From: Pseudomonas muyukensis
GTDB lineage: Bacteria > Pseudomonadota > Gammaproteobacteria > Pseudomonadales > Pseudomonadaceae
DNA length: 64,000 bases
Direction: 5' to 3'
Assembly: GCF_019139535.1 (NCBI RefSeq)
Contig: NZ_CP077073.1
Coordinates: 1,748,001 to 1,812,000, forward strand
A program made the translations under genes and the position numbers. The notes beneath the pieces are model-generated. The model was given only the letters and a program-made list of their open reading frames with translations. It made no database searches and was not told the origin of the DNA. This document shows, piece by piece, positions 54,858 to 64,000 of the stretch (positions are counted from its first letter, which is position 1; every line of letters starts with the position of its first letter).

Positions 54858-54910
54858 TGTTGTTCCTCCATCAGGGGTGAGCGCAGCTTGCCCCGGTTCA
54901 TCCATCGTCG

Positions 54911-54930
54911 TCTGTCGGCTGGCCGACAGA
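54911..54930. promoter_or_regulatory. 20-bp palindrome between divergent DUF962 and Crp/Fnr genes
   Basis: TCTGTCGGCTGGCCGACAGA has perfect 9-bp arms and a 2-bp centre. It lies 20 bp before the Crp/Fnr start and 54 bp before the DUF962 start, so it could be an operator for the regulator encoded here. It does not match the Fnr or Crp consensus. Confidence 0.55.
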
Positions 54931-54949
54931 GTTCGCATTGCGAGGCGCC

Positions 54950-55636
54950 ATGCACGATCCGCGTACCCAATTGCTGCATGGCCAGTGGTTTCGCCAGTTG
55001 CCGGTTACTGTTCAGGATAGCCTGCTGGCCCTGGGCCGGCCCCGCGTGCTGGGGTCGGGGCAGTGCCTGTTCCAGCGCGGCGATGCGCCCTGCGGGCTGT
55101 ATGCGGTGCTGGAAGGCGCGATGCGTGTCGGCGCGGTCAGCAGCGCTGGCAAGGAGGCGCTGCTGACCCTGGTGGAAGCCGCGCAATGGTTTGGCGAGAT
55201 CAGCCTGTTCGATGGCCAGCCGCGGACCCATGACGCCTTTGCCGAAGGCCCTACCCGGCTGTTGTGGCTGCCCCAGGCCGCGCTGCTCGACTGGCTGGCG
55301 CGTGAGCCGCAGCACTGGCGCGAGCTGGCTTTGCTGATGAGCCACAAGCTGCGCTGGGTTTTCGTCGCCCTGGAGCAGCAGAGCCTGCTGGCCGCCGGGC
55401 CGCGCTTGGCCCACCGCTTGCTGCAGATGGCCGAGGGCTACGGCGAACGCGATGTCGCGCAATGGCGCTTGCAGGTATCCCAGGAGCAACTGGCGCTGAT
55501 GCTGTCGCTGTCGCGCCAGACCATCAACCAGATCCTCAGGAACCTCGAGCAGTCCGGTGTGGTGCGCCTGGGCTATGGCGAGGTGGAGATCGTCGATGCG
55601 CCTCGCTTGCGGGCGCTGGCGCGGCATCCAGGCTGA
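54950..55636 (+). CDS. Crp/Fnr-family transcriptional regulator
   Basis: The product is 228 residues from the ATG at 54950. A cyclic-nucleotide-binding-type barrel (RPRVLGSGQCLFQRGDAPCGLYAVLEGAMRV, FGEISLFDGQPRTHDA) is followed by a dimer helix and a winged HTH with VSQEQLALMLSLSRQTINQILRNLEQSGVV. The Fnr iron-sulphur cysteine pattern is absent. PRTHDA in place of the cAMP-binding RxA motif (RTA/RSA) suggests a different ligand. Its 3' end overlaps the convergent LysR gene by 101 bp. Confidence 0.9.
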   Translation: MHDPRTQLLHGQWFRQLPVTVQDSLLALGRPRVLGSGQCLFQRGDAPCGLYAVLEGAMRVGAVSSAGKEALLTLVEAAQWFGEISLFDGQPRTHDAFAEGPTRLLWLPQAALLDWLAREPQHWRELALLMSHKLRWVFVALEQQSLLAAGPRLAHRLLQMAEGYGERDVAQWRLQVSQEQLALMLSLSRQTINQILRNLEQSGVVRLGYGEVEIVDAPRLRALARHPG

Positions 55637-56519
55637 CCAGGGTGTCGATCATCGCTCGCGCCGCCGGGCTCAGGCGGTAGCCGCTGCGGCTGATCACCCC
55701 GCAGCGCACGCTCAGTACTTCCAGCCCCGGCGGCAGGTTGCGCCAGTGCAGGCGCACCAGGGTGCCGTTGGCCAGGTCGTCGGCCACCGCCTCTTCGCTG
55801 GCGGCACCGATGGCGTCGCTGGCCAGGACCACGCTGCGCAGCACCGCCAGGTGCTCGGTCTGCAGGTGCGGGGTGAAGTCGCTGCGCCCGCTGAGGTTGG
55901 CCAGGCGCTTGCGCACCCCGGGGGCAAGCAGGGCGCTGGCCAGCGGGTAGGCGAACAGGTCGTTGGTCGACAGGCTGTCCTTGGCCAGCAGCGGGTGGCC
56001 GGGGCGGCAGAAGAACAGGCCGGGGCGGGGGGTGAGCGCTTCGGTATGGAAGTTGGGGTCGGCCTCGAACGGGCGGATGTCGTCGACGAAGAATTCGATC
56101 TGCTCGCGGCGCAGGGCCTGGCCCAGGCGTTCGGCATTGTCCACCAGCAGCGCGGTGCGGATGCCCGGGCGCTGCTCGATGAATTGCCGCAGGGCTGCAG
56201 GCACCAGGCGCACCGCCAGGGCCGGGCCGCTGCCGAAATGCAGCTCGCCAGCATCGAGCTTGGTCATTTGCAGCACCTCGTTGTTCAACTGGGCAGCGCC
56301 CTGGACCAGGCGCCGGGCGTGTTGCACCACCACTTGGCCTTCGGGGGTGGGGGGCAGGGCCTTGTTGGCGCGGTCGACCAGGGCGCAGCCGAAGGTCTGC
56401 TCGAGGTTCTGGATGGCCCGGCTGAAGGCGGGCTGGGTGATGCCCATGGCCTCGGCGGCGCGAACGAAACTGCGGTATTCGGTGAGGGCGATGAAGTAGC
56501 GCAGTTGGCGCAGGTCCAT
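55536..56519 (-). CDS. LysR-family transcriptional regulator
   Basis: The product is 327 residues from the ATG at 56519. MDLRQLRYFIALTEYRSFVRAAEAMGITQPAFSRAIQNLEQTFG is a standard LysR HTH, followed by a substrate-binding domain. The last 30 residues (PAPASEAHRRSPPRHSPGAP) are low complexity and lie antisense to the end of the Crp/Fnr gene, suggesting the C-terminus was extended by loss of an earlier stop. The target is unknown; the OprD-type porin beyond the REP array is the nearest candidate. Confidence 0.88.
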   Translation of the reverse strand: MDLRQLRYFIALTEYRSFVRAAEAMGITQPAFSRAIQNLEQTFGCALVDRANKALPPTPEGQVVVQHARRLVQGAAQLNNEVLQMTKLDAGELHFGSGPALAVRLVPAALRQFIEQRPGIRTALLVDNAERLGQALRREQIEFFVDDIRPFEADPNFHTEALTPRPGLFFCRPGHPLLAKDSLSTNDLFAYPLASALLAPGVRKRLANLSGRSDFTPHLQTEHLAVLRSVVLASDAIGAASEEAVADDLANGTLVRLHWRNLPPGLEVLSVRCGVISRSGYRLSPAARAMIDTLVSLDAAPAPASEAHRRSPPRHSPGAPHRTARGS

Positions 56520-56619
56520 GTTCGGGCTCTGGGGCGGGATCAAGGCTCGGTTTTAGCGTTTACCTGATATAGCGTCAATGTTTGTTTTTGCATGTTTTTA
56601 ATACTTTTAGTTATTTAAT

Positions 56620-57010
56620 GGGGCTCGTAGGCGCTTGCTGGCGAACCAGGCAACACGGTGGATGGCACCGGCTGTGCCGGTGTTCGCCGGCAAGGCCGGC
56701 TCCTACAACGCGTACGGCCTGCAACACCTGTAGGAGCCAGCTTGCTGGCGAACCAGGCGCCACGGAGGATGGCACCGGCTGCGCCGGTGTTCGCCGGCAA
56801 GGCCGGCTCCTACAACGCGTACGGCCTGCAACACCTGTAGGAGCCAGCTTGCTGGCGAACCAGGCGCCACGGAGGATGGCACCGGCTGCGCCGGTGTTCG
56901 CCGGCAAGGCCGGCTCCTACAACGCGTACGGCCTGCAACACCTGTAGGAGCCAGCCTTGCTGGCGAACCAGACGCTGCGGTGAATGGCACCGGCTACGCC
57001 GGCGCCTACG
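56620..57010. repeat. Tandem REP/REPIN array, about three and a half units of 107 bp
   Basis: 'gtaggagccagcttgctggc' recurs at 56730, 56837 and 56944 (exact 107-bp steps), with a diverged first copy at 56628. Each unit continues 'gaaccaggcgccacggagga', 'tggcaccggctgcgccggtg', 'ttcgccggcaaggccggctc', 'ctacaacgcgtacggcctgc' and 'aacacct'. The array fills the gap between the LysR gene and the porin, and no gene is credible there. Confidence 0.93.
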
Positions 57011-57036
57011 ACGATTGCGTGGGTATTTCCAGCGGT

Positions 57037-58290
57037 TTACAGCAGGTTCAAAGGGTAACTCACGATCAAGCGGTTCTCATCGAACGCATTGCTGCTGAAA
57101 TCCCGGCGCATGGTCGAGTTGCGCCATTTCACCGACAGGTCCTTGAACGTCCCGGCCTGGATCACATAGGCCAGCTCGCTTTCCCGTGCCCATTCCTTGC
57201 CATCGTCCACGGCGCTGGTGTGCACGTTGTCGCCCTTGATATAGCGGTTCATCAAGGTCAGCCCGGGAATGCCCAGGGTGACGAAGTTGAAGTCATGCCG
57301 CAGTTGCCAGGAGCGCTCCTTGGCATTGTCGAAACTGGCGTTGTAGCTGTCGTTGGCCAGGGTACCGCCGCTGGTGCCATTGACCCGCATCCAGGCATCG
57401 TCGCCACTGACCTTCTGCAGGCCGATATAGAACGTGTGGCCCTGGTAGCGCGCCGAGAGCATCGCCGAGGCGGTGCGGTTGTCCAACTTGCCGGCACGTT
57501 CGCTGCCGTCTTCCTTGCCAGTGAAGTACCCGAGGTTGGCGCCCAGGGTCCAGTCGCCCAGCGGCTGGCTGTGCACCAGGTTGAGGTATTGCTGGCGGTA
57601 GATGTCCTTGAGCCGGGCATCCCACAGGCCGACCATCGTGCGCTTGTCGTTGAAGCTGTATTCGCCGCCGGCAAAGTTGAAGCGGTCGGCGCTGATACCG
57701 GCGCGGCCCTGCATGAACAGGTCCTCCATGCTCGCGTCATTGCGCGGGCTGTTGCCACGGAACTGGCCGGCATAGACGGTCAGGCCGTCGATCTCCTTTG
57801 AGGTGAGCTGGCCACCGCGAAAGGTCTGCGGCAACGAGCGGCCATCGTCCGAGCGCAGGATCGGCAGCACTGGCATCCATTCGCCGATTTTCAGCTCGGT
57901 CTGCGACAGGCGCGCCTTCAACGCCACGCCCAGGCGCCCGAAGTCATCGGCGGGGCGGCCATCGTCGTGCACCGGCAGCAGGTGGGTGCCGGCGGTCCCC
58001 TTGCCGCCGTCGAGCTTGAGCGAGTACAGCCCCAGAATGTCCACGCCGAAGCCGACCGTGCCCTGGGTGAAACCGGAGCGGGCATCGAGGATGAAGCTCT
58101 GGGTCCATTCCTCGGCTTTGCCCTGGGGGTTGGTCGGGTCGACGAAGTTGCGGTTGATGTAGAAGTTGCGCAGGTTGAGGCTGGCCTTGGCGTCTTCCAC
58201 GAAACCGCCTTCGGCGGCGAGGGCGGGCAGGGCGCAGGACAGCGACAACAGGCCAGGCAGCAGTTGGCGTGCGGGGTGCAAAGTGCTCAT
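57037..58290 (-). CDS. OprD-family outer-membrane porin (BenF/PhaK-like, aromatic acids)
   Basis: The product is about 417 residues with a Sec signal ending ALPALA. The mature protein starts EGGFVEDAKASLNLRNFYINRNF, the OprD-family opening, and ends in a beta-strand with terminal hydrophobics (RLIVSYPLNLL). Alternating strands such as GFGVDILGLYSLKLDGG fit an 18-strand barrel. The start may be 58290 or 58299. A PcaR box and CA motifs upstream, and the position after the pca genes, suggest uptake of a hydroxyaromatic acid or 3-oxoadipate. Confidence 0.9.
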   Translation of the reverse strand: MSTLHPARQLLPGLLSLSCALPALAAEGGFVEDAKASLNLRNFYINRNFVDPTNPQGKAEEWTQSFILDARSGFTQGTVGFGVDILGLYSLKLDGGKGTAGTHLLPVHDDGRPADDFGRLGVALKARLSQTELKIGEWMPVLPILRSDDGRSLPQTFRGGQLTSKEIDGLTVYAGQFRGNSPRNDASMEDLFMQGRAGISADRFNFAGGEYSFNDKRTMVGLWDARLKDIYRQQYLNLVHSQPLGDWTLGANLGYFTGKEDGSERAGKLDNRTASAMLSARYQGHTFYIGLQKVSGDDAWMRVNGTSGGTLANDSYNASFDNAKERSWQLRHDFNFVTLGIPGLTLMNRYIKGDNVHTSAVDDGKEWARESELAYVIQAGTFKDLSVKWRNSTMRRDFSSNAFDENRLIVSYPLNLL

Positions 58291-58302
58291 CGGTTGCATC
58301 TC

Positions 58303-58313
58303 TTGTTTTTATT
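58303..58313 (-). promoter_or_regulatory. Crc/Hfq CA motif at the porin ribosome site
   Basis: On the minus strand AATAAAAACAA contains two overlapping AAnAAnAA motifs immediately upstream of GAGATG at the porin start, the usual place for Hfq/Crc repression. Confidence 0.5.
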
Positions 58314-58438
58314 GGGCGAGCCTGTGCGCTGCGGGTACGGGCCGCAGGGTCGGCATCTTTAGAGAGAACTTGTGCAACGTTGCGTGGGCGATGGTGCGCG
58401 GCGGGGTGGGGGCGAGGCAATTCGTGGAACGCGGAACG

Positions 58439-58453
58439 GGGCGATTATCGAAC
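58439..58453 (-). promoter_or_regulatory. PcaR box upstream of the porin gene
   Basis: On the minus strand GTTCGATAATCGCCC matches the PcaR consensus GTTCGATAATCGCAC at 14 of 15. It lies about 150 bp before the porin start, comparable with the spacing at pcaI. Confidence 0.8.
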
Positions 58454-58474
58454 GCTATGTAGGGGCGTGCTGAG

Positions 58475-58592
58475 GGTGTAGGAGCGGCCTTGTGTCGCGA
58501 ATGGGCTGCAAAGCAGCCCCGGCAATGCTGCAGGAAGGCTGATCCTGGGGCCGCTTCGCGCCCCTATCGCGACACAAGGCCGCTCCTACAGG
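58475..58592. repeat. Inverted REP pair
   Basis: 'gtgtaggagcggccttgtgt' near 58476 is answered by 'cacaaggccgctcctacagg' near 58573, with 'gggctgcaaagcagcccc' between. It is in the 356-bp gap between the porin and ttgC. Confidence 0.85.
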
Positions 58593-58602
58593 GCTGCAAA
58601 TA

Positions 58603-58624
58603 AAAAACCCACCGCAAGGGTGGG
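58603..58624 (-). terminator. Rho-independent terminator of the ttgABC operon
   Basis: On the minus strand CCCACC-N5-GGTGGG (58624-58608) is followed by six T residues, 23 bp after the ttgC stop. Confidence 0.9.
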
Positions 58625-58646
58625 CTTGATGCTGTTACTAGACCAA

Positions 58647-60092
58647 TCAGCCTTTCGGCGTCTGGATCGAGGCCTGCTGCTGGGTCTGCTCGTACCAGCC
58701 GCCGCCGAGGGCCTTGTACAGGTTTACCTCGCTGACCAGCTGCGACAGGCGGTCGCCGATCAGCGACTGCTGGGCGCTGAACAGGTTGCGCTGGGCATCG
58801 AGGAAGGTCAGGTTGCTGTCGATACCGATGCGGTAGCGGCGCTCGGCCAGGCGGTAGTAGTCCTGGTTGGCAGCCACCAGGTCACGCTGCGCCTGCAACT
58901 GCTCTTCGAACGTCTTGCGTGCGGCCAGGCCATCGGCGACTTCCTGGAAGGCGGTCTGGATGGTCTTTTCGTACTTGGCGACGTTGATGTCCTTCTGGAT
59001 CTTCGAGTAGTCCAGGCTCGCCCTCAGGCTGCCGGCGTTGAAGATCGGCAGGTTGATCTGCGGCTGGAACAGCCAGGTGCCCGAACCACCCTTGAACAGG
59101 CCGCCCATGTCCGGGCTCAGGGTACCGGCATTGGCGGTCAGGCTGATGCTCGGGAAGAACGCGGCGCGGGCCGCGCCGATGTTGGCGTTGGCGGCCTTGA
59201 GCAGGTGCTCGGCCTCCTGGATGTCGGGACGGCGCTGCAGGATGTCGGACGGCAGCCCCGCCGGCACTTCGGCCAACTGGTCGGCGTCGAGCTCCAGCGG
59301 CTTGGGCAGGCTGCTCGGCACGCCGGTGCCGACCAGCACGGTCAGGCTGTTGAGGTCCTGGGCCACCAGGCGCTGGTACTGCGAGTACTTGACCCGGGCA
59401 CCTTCCACGGCGGTGCGCGCCTGGCTGACGTCGAGCGCCGAGGCCACGCCGACCTCGTTGCTGCGGCGGGTCAGGTTGTAGCTTTCCTCGTAGGTCTTGA
59501 GCGTCTCTTCGGTCAGCTTGAACAGCGCCTGGTCGGCCTGCCAGGTGTAGTAGGCGTTGGCCACGCTGGCCACCAGGCTGATCTGCGTGGAGCGGCGCGC
59601 CTGCTCGCTGGACAGGTAGGTTTCCAGGGCCTGCTCGGTCAAGCTGCGCACGCGGCCGAACAAGTCCAGCTCATAGGCGCTGACACCCAAGGTGGCCGAG
59701 TACTGGCTGGCAATGCTCGACTGGCCGGTCTGCGACATGTTCGCCGGCATCCGTTGACGGCTGCCGCTGCCATTGGCCGACACGGCCGGGAACAGGTCGG
59801 CGCGCTGGATGCGGTACTGAGCGCGGTAGGCGTCGATGTTCAACGCTGCCACCCGCAGGTCGCGGTTGTTTTCCAGCGACGTCTGGATCAGTTGCTGCAG
59901 CGCCGGGTCGTGGAAGAACTGGCGCCAGCCCTGTTCGGCGGCGGCAACGTTGGCCGACTCGGTCGGCGAGTAGGCAGGGCCTTGCGGCCACTGCGCGGCT
60001 ACCGGCGCCTCCGGCGCCTGGTAGTCGGGGATCAGCGAGCAGCCGCCGAGAATGAACGCGGTTACCGCAAGGGACAACAAAGACTTGGTCAT
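58647..60092 (-). CDS. ttgC: Outer-membrane efflux lipoprotein of RND pump (OprM/TtgC)
   Basis: The product is 481 residues with a lipoprotein signal ending LGGC (Cys18). The duplicated outer-membrane factor repeats include [26 protein letters not shown] and [23 protein letters not shown], the TolC/OprM tunnel signature, with a middle [20 protein letters not shown]. It forms the trimeric outer-membrane exit duct. Its ATG overlaps the ttgB stop by 4 bp. Confidence 0.95.
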   Translation of the reverse strand: MTKSLLSLAVTAFILGGCSLIPDYQAPEAPVAAQWPQGPAYSPTESANVAAAEQGWRQFFHDPALQQLIQTSLENNRDLRVAALNIDAYRAQYRIQRADLFPAVSANGSGSRQRMPANMSQTGQSSIASQYSATLGVSAYELDLFGRVRSLTEQALETYLSSEQARRSTQISLVASVANAYYTWQADQALFKLTEETLKTYEESYNLTRRSNEVGVASALDVSQARTAVEGARVKYSQYQRLVAQDLNSLTVLVGTGVPSSLPKPLELDADQLAEVPAGLPSDILQRRPDIQEAEHLLKAANANIGAARAAFFPSISLTANAGTLSPDMGGLFKGGSGTWLFQPQINLPIFNAGSLRASLDYSKIQKDINVAKYEKTIQTAFQEVADGLAARKTFEEQLQAQRDLVAANQDYYRLAERRYRIGIDSNLTFLDAQRNLFSAQQSLIGDRLSQLVSEVNLYKALGGGWYEQTQQQASIQTPKG

Positions 60093-63000
60093 TGCCCAGC
60101 CTCATAACGTGGAGTTTCAGGGGTGGCGTCTTGTTTCGGCTCTTTGCTGCCGAACAGCGACGACACTGCGACGAAGAATAGCGGTACCCAGAAGATGGCC
60201 AGTACGGTTGCACTGATCATGCCGCCGATGACCCCGGTGCCGATGGCGTGCTGGCTGCCGGCGCCGGCGCCGCTGGCGATGGTCAACGGTACCACGCCGA
60301 GGATGAACGCCAGCGAGGTCATGATGATCGGGCGCAGACGCATGCGGCAGGCCTCGATGGCCGCGTCGTACAGGCTGCGGCCCTGCTCGTGCAGTTCCTT
60401 GGCGAATTCGACGATCAGGATCGCGTTCTTCGCCGCCAGGCCAATGGTGGTCAGCAGGCCGACCAGGAAGTAGACGTCGTTGGACAGCCCGCGCAGGCTG
60501 GTGGCGAGCAAGGCACCGATGATACCCAGCGGCACGACCAGCACCACCGCGATCGGAATCGACCAGCTTTCGTACAGCGCTGCCAGGCAGAGGAACACGA
60601 ACAGTACCGAGAGGGCGAACAGCGCCGGCATCTGCGAGCCGGAGAGTTTTTCCTCGTAGGACATGCCGGTCCAGGAGTAGCCGATGCCGCTTGGCAGTTC
60701 GCCGGCGATGCGCTCGACCTCGGCCATGGCTTCACCGGTACTGTAGCCAGGCGCCGGGGTGCCGAGGATCTCGACCGCTTCCACACCGTTGTAGCGCGAC
60801 AGTTTCGGCGAGCCGTAGCTCCATTGGCCCTTGGCGAAGGAGGAGAACGGCACCATTTCGCCGGCGCCGTTGCGCACGTACCACTTCTGCAGGTCTTCCG
60901 GGCTCATCCGGGCGTTGGGCGCACCCTGGATGTACACCTTCTTGACCCGGCCACGGTCGATGAAGTCGTTGACGTAGCTACCGCCCAGGGCGATCGACAG
61001 GGTGTTGTTGATGTCGGCGATGGTCACGCCCAGGGCGCTGGCACGTTCGTCATCGATGGTCAGCTGGTACTGCGGCTCGTCGTTCAGGCCGTTCGGGCGC
61101 ACGGCGCTGAGGATCTTGCTCTGCGCGGCCTTGGCCAGGAACTGGTTGCGCGCTTCCATCAGCTTCTCGTGGCCGACACCGGCGCGGTCCTGGAGGAACA
61201 CGTCGAAGCCGGTGGCGTTACCCAGCTCGAGTACCGCCGGCGGAGCGAAGGCGAACACCATCGCGTCGCGGAAGCCGAAGAAGTGCATCTGCGCACGCTG
61301 GGCGAGGGCGAACACGCTGTTCTCCTTCGAGCGCTCACCCCATGGCTTGAGCATGATGAACGCCATGCCCGAGCTCTGGCCGCGACCGGCGAAGTTGAAG
61401 CCGTTGACGGTGAACACCGAAGACACGGTGTCGGCCTCGTCCTTGAGCAGGTACTCGCGCATCTGGTCGACCACCACCTGGGTGCGCTCGGCACTGGAGC
61501 CGGCCGGGGTCTGCACCTGGGCGAACAGCACGCCCTGGTCTTCTTCCGGAAGGAACGCGGTGGGAATGCGGGCGAACAGCCAGATCATGCCGACCACGAT
61601 CAGCGCATAGGCCAGCAGGAACGGGATCTTGTTGCGCAGGATGGTGCCCACGCTACGCTCGTAACCCACCACGGTGCGGTCGAAGTTGCGGTTGAACCAG
61701 CCGAAGAAGCCGCGCTTGGCCACATGGTGCTCGCCCTTCTTCAGCGGCTTGAGCATGGTGGCGCACAGGGCCGGGGTGAAGATCAGCGCGACCAGCACCG
61801 ACAGGCCCATGGCCGAGACGATGGTGATCGAGAACTGCCGGTAGATCACGCCGGTCGAGCCGCCGAAGAAGGCCATCGGCAGCAGTACCGCCGAGAGCAC
61901 CAGGGCGATACCCACCAGGGCGCCCTGGATCTGTTCCATGGAGCGCTTGGTCGCTTCCTTGGGCGGTAGCCCTTCCTCGGACATCACCCGCTCGACGTTC
62001 TCCACCACGACGATGGCGTCGTCCACCAGCAAGCCGATGGCCAGGACCATGGCGAACATGGTCAGGGTGTTGATGCTGAAGCCGGCGGCGGCGAGGATGC
62101 CGAAGGTCCCCAGCAACACCACCGGGACGGTCATGGTGGTGATGATGGTGGCGCGGAAGTTCTGCAGGAACAGGTACATCACCAGGAACACCAGGACCAC
62201 GGCCTCGATCAGGGTATGGATCACGCCACTGATCGATTCGGTGACCACCGGGGTGGTGTCGTACGGGAACACCGCCTTGACCCCTGGCGGGAAGAACGGC
62301 TCGAGGTCGGCGATGGTCTGGCGCAGGGCCTTGGCGGTATCCAGGGCGTTGGCACCGGTGGCCAGCTTGACCGCCAGGCCCGAGGCCGGGAAGCCGTTGT
62401 ACTGCGCGCTGATGGCGTAGTTCTCGCCGCCCAGGCCGACCTGCGCGACATCGCCCAGGCGCACCTGGGAGCCGTCGGCGTTGACCTTGAGCAGGATCTT
62501 CTCGAACTGCTCGGCGGTCTGCAGGCGGGTCTTGCCGATGATCGTGGCGTTCAGCTGGGTGCCCGGCAGGGCAGGCAGGCCGCCGAGCTGGCCGGAGGAC
62601 ACCTGCACGTTCTGCGCGGCCACCGCGGTGCGCACGTCGACCGGGGTCAGCTGGAACTTGTTCAGCTTGGCCGGATCGAGCCAGATACGCATGGCGTACT
62701 GCGCACCGAACACCTGGAAGTCACCCACGCCGGCGGTCCGCGAGATCGGGTCCTGCATGTTGGAGACGATGTAGTTGGCCAGGTCGTCCTTGGTCATGGT
62801 GCCGTCTTCGGACACCAGGCCGATCACCAGCAGGAAGTTCTTCACTGCCTTGGTGACGCGGATACCTTGCTGTTGCACTTCCTGCGGCAGCAACGGGGTG
62901 GCCAGGTTCAGCTTGTTCTGGACCTGGACCTGCGCCGTGTCGGCGTTGGTGCCCTGCTCGAAGGTGGCGGTGATGGTCATGCTGCCGTCGGAGTTACTTT

Positions 63001-63241
63001 CCGAGGAAACATAGCGCAGGTTGTCGATACCGTTGAGCTGCTGCTCGATCACCTGCACCACGGTGTCCTGCACCGTCTGCGCCGAGGCGCCCGGATAGGT
63101 CACGGCGATGGCGATGGCCGGCGGGGCGATGCTCGGGTACTGGTTGATCGGCAGCTTCAGGATCGACAAGGCGCCGACCAGCATGATCACCAGGGCGATC
63201 ACCCAGGCGAAGATCGGGCGATCGATAAAGAACTTCGACAT
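60089..63241 (-). CDS. ttgB: RND multidrug/solvent efflux pump inner-membrane subunit
   Basis: The product is 1050 residues, the HAE1-family length. N-terminal [41 protein letters not shown], the TM4 proton-relay aspartates in [18 protein letters not shown], and the central GxSGxxH-type loops are all present. It exports antibiotics, solvents and aromatic compounds in exchange for protons. It lies 3 bp after ttgA and overlaps ttgC. Confidence 0.96.
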   Translation of the reverse strand: MSKFFIDRPIFAWVIALVIMLVGALSILKLPINQYPSIAPPAIAIAVTYPGASAQTVQDTVVQVIEQQLNGIDNLRYVSSESNSDGSMTITATFEQGTNADTAQVQVQNKLNLATPLLPQEVQQQGIRVTKAVKNFLLVIGLVSEDGTMTKDDLANYIVSNMQDPISRTAGVGDFQVFGAQYAMRIWLDPAKLNKFQLTPVDVRTAVAAQNVQVSSGQLGGLPALPGTQLNATIIGKTRLQTAEQFEKILLKVNADGSQVRLGDVAQVGLGGENYAISAQYNGFPASGLAVKLATGANALDTAKALRQTIADLEPFFPPGVKAVFPYDTTPVVTESISGVIHTLIEAVVLVFLVMYLFLQNFRATIITTMTVPVVLLGTFGILAAAGFSINTLTMFAMVLAIGLLVDDAIVVVENVERVMSEEGLPPKEATKRSMEQIQGALVGIALVLSAVLLPMAFFGGSTGVIYRQFSITIVSAMGLSVLVALIFTPALCATMLKPLKKGEHHVAKRGFFGWFNRNFDRTVVGYERSVGTILRNKIPFLLAYALIVVGMIWLFARIPTAFLPEEDQGVLFAQVQTPAGSSAERTQVVVDQMREYLLKDEADTVSSVFTVNGFNFAGRGQSSGMAFIMLKPWGERSKENSVFALAQRAQMHFFGFRDAMVFAFAPPAVLELGNATGFDVFLQDRAGVGHEKLMEARNQFLAKAAQSKILSAVRPNGLNDEPQYQLTIDDERASALGVTIADINNTLSIALGGSYVNDFIDRGRVKKVYIQGAPNARMSPEDLQKWYVRNGAGEMVPFSSFAKGQWSYGSPKLSRYNGVEAVEILGTPAPGYSTGEAMAEVERIAGELPSGIGYSWTGMSYEEKLSGSQMPALFALSVLFVFLCLAALYESWSIPIAVVLVVPLGIIGALLATSLRGLSNDVYFLVGLLTTIGLAAKNAILIVEFAKELHEQGRSLYDAAIEACRMRLRPIIMTSLAFILGVVPLTIASGAGAGSQHAIGTGVIGGMISATVLAIFWVPLFFVAVSSLFGSKEPKQDATPETPRYEAGQ

Positions 63242-63244
63242 GGT

Positions 63245-64000
63245 TTACTCCGCTTTGGCGTCGGCTTTCGCCGCGCTGGCCTGATCGGGGCTGCCCGGTT
63301 TCTTGACGTTGGTGGCTTCGCTGACCTTGACTTCGACACCAGGGCGCACGAACTGCAGCCCTTCGGTGATCAGACGGTCGCCCGGGTTCAGGCCTTCCTC
63401 GATCAGCCAGTCGCTGCCCAGGGTACGGTTGGCCTTGAGCTGGCGCAGTTCGACCTTGTTTTCCTGGTTGACCACCAGTGCGGTCGGCGCGCCCTTGAGG
63501 TCGCGGGTCACGCCCTGTTGCGGGGCCAGGATGGCGTTGGCATTGACCCCGGCCTTGAGCCGCGCATGCACGAACATGCCGGGCAGCAGGGTGTGGTCGG
63601 GGTTGGGGAAGATTGCGCGCAGGGTCACCGAGCCGGTGGTCTCGTCGACTGCGACCTCGGAGAACTCCAGGCGGCCCTGCTGCTTGAACAGGCTGCCATC
63701 CTCCAGCACCAGCTGCACCTGGGCGGCGTTGTCGCCGGCCTTCTGCAACTGGCCGCTTTCCAGGTCACGGCGCAGCTTGAGCAGCTCGGCGGTGGACTGG
63801 GTGACGTCGACGTAGATCGGGTCGAGCTGCTGGATGGTCGACATGGCGTTGGCCTGGCCATTGCTCACCAGGGCGCCCTCGGTGAATGCGGAGCGCCCGA
63901 TGCGGCCACTGATCGGCGCCAGCACCTTGGTGTAGCGCAGGTCGATCTGGGCGCTCTTGAGGGCGGCCTCGGCCTGCAATCGTTTGGCATTGGCGTCGTC
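63245..64000 (-). CDS. ttgA: RND efflux periplasmic adaptor, partial (5' end beyond window)
   Basis: The C-terminal 251 residues are present. LKSAQIDLRYTKVLAPISGRIGRSAFTEGALVSNGQ is the lipoyl/hairpin junction of the AcrA/MexA family, followed by beta-barrel and membrane-proximal domains and a low-complexity tail rich in Ala/Lys. It bridges TtgB and TtgC. The start codon, signal peptide and promoter, and presumably the divergent ttgR repressor, lie to the right of the window. Confidence 0.93.
   Translation of the reverse strand, partial: DDANAKRLQAEAALKSAQIDLRYTKVLAPISGRIGRSAFTEGALVSNGQANAMSTIQQLDPIYVDVTQSTAELLKLRRDLESGQLQKAGDNAAQVQLVLEDGSLFKQQGRLEFSEVAVDETTGSVTLRAIFPNPDHTLLPGMFVHARLKAGVNANAILAPQQGVTRDLKGAPTALVVNQENKVELRQLKANRTLGSDWLIEEGLNPGDRLITEGLQFVRPGVEVKVSEATNVKKPGSPDQASAAKADAKAE

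Overview
The window is a GC-rich stretch of a Pseudomonas chromosome, most likely of the P. putida group. The evidence is a complete pcaRKIJFTBDC cluster, a ttgABC-type efflux operon, an mvaT/turA gene, a bifA-sodB pair, olsBA, and many copies of the Pseudomonas REP family ('taggagcggccttg' and 'taggagccggcttgccggcgaaca'). I see no tRNA, rRNA, insertion sequence, prophage or CRISPR array. Most of it reads as core genome. The Rhs block near 20.2-26.2 kb is the one clearly accessory-looking segment.

Layout. 0-4.2 kb: iron/haem lipoproteins (a DUF1111 cytochrome, cut by the window edge, and an imelysin) and the c-di-GMP phosphodiesterase bifA. 4.4-9.0 kb: sodB, an ArgO/ArgP-like exporter and regulator pair, an epimerase and a coiled-coil membrane protein, then a tandem REP array. 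9.5-12.1 kb: an arsR-MFS-xenB operon whose promoter spacer is filled by a palindromic operator. 12.2-20.1 kb: acpH, the ornithine-lipid genes olsB-olsA, and a run of metabolic and envelope genes (acyl-CoA dehydrogenase-like, serine hydrolase, YceI, cardiolipin synthase, DJ-1, GNAT). 20.2-26.2 kb: an Rhs toxin locus in which the Rhs shell is divided between two overlapping genes and ends in a domain carrying the His-Gly/Ala-Cys signature of clan CD cysteine peptidases. 26.4-35 kb: class I fumarase, a ferredoxin reductase, pyruvate kinase, a PilZ protein, sbcB, mvaT and purU. 35-43.2 kb: a three-gene envelope operon with overlapping ends, an McpG-like chemoreceptor, a HerA-like ATPase and pitA.

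44-58.5 kb is a beta-ketoadipate regulon: pcaR, the transporter pcaK, the CoA-transferase pcaIJ, the thiolase pcaF, the transporter pcaT, then pcaB, pcaD and pcaC. Together these take carboxymuconate to succinyl-CoA and acetyl-CoA; the protocatechuate dioxygenase pcaGH is not here. PcaR-box sequences precede pcaR, pcaK and pcaI. One also lies upstream of an OprD-family porin 3 kb past pcaC, beyond three unrelated genes (DUF962, Crp/Fnr, LysR). CA motifs of the Crc/Hfq type sit at the translation starts of pcaK and the porin. A candidate small RNA is encoded divergently from pcaR. 58.6-64 kb: ttgC, ttgB and the 3' part of ttgA.

The observations most worth following are the split Rhs toxin with its predicted cysteine-protease tip, the inferred extension of the PcaR/Crc regulon to the porin and to a possible sRNA, and the strict periodicity of three REP arrays (85-86 bp and about 107 bp).
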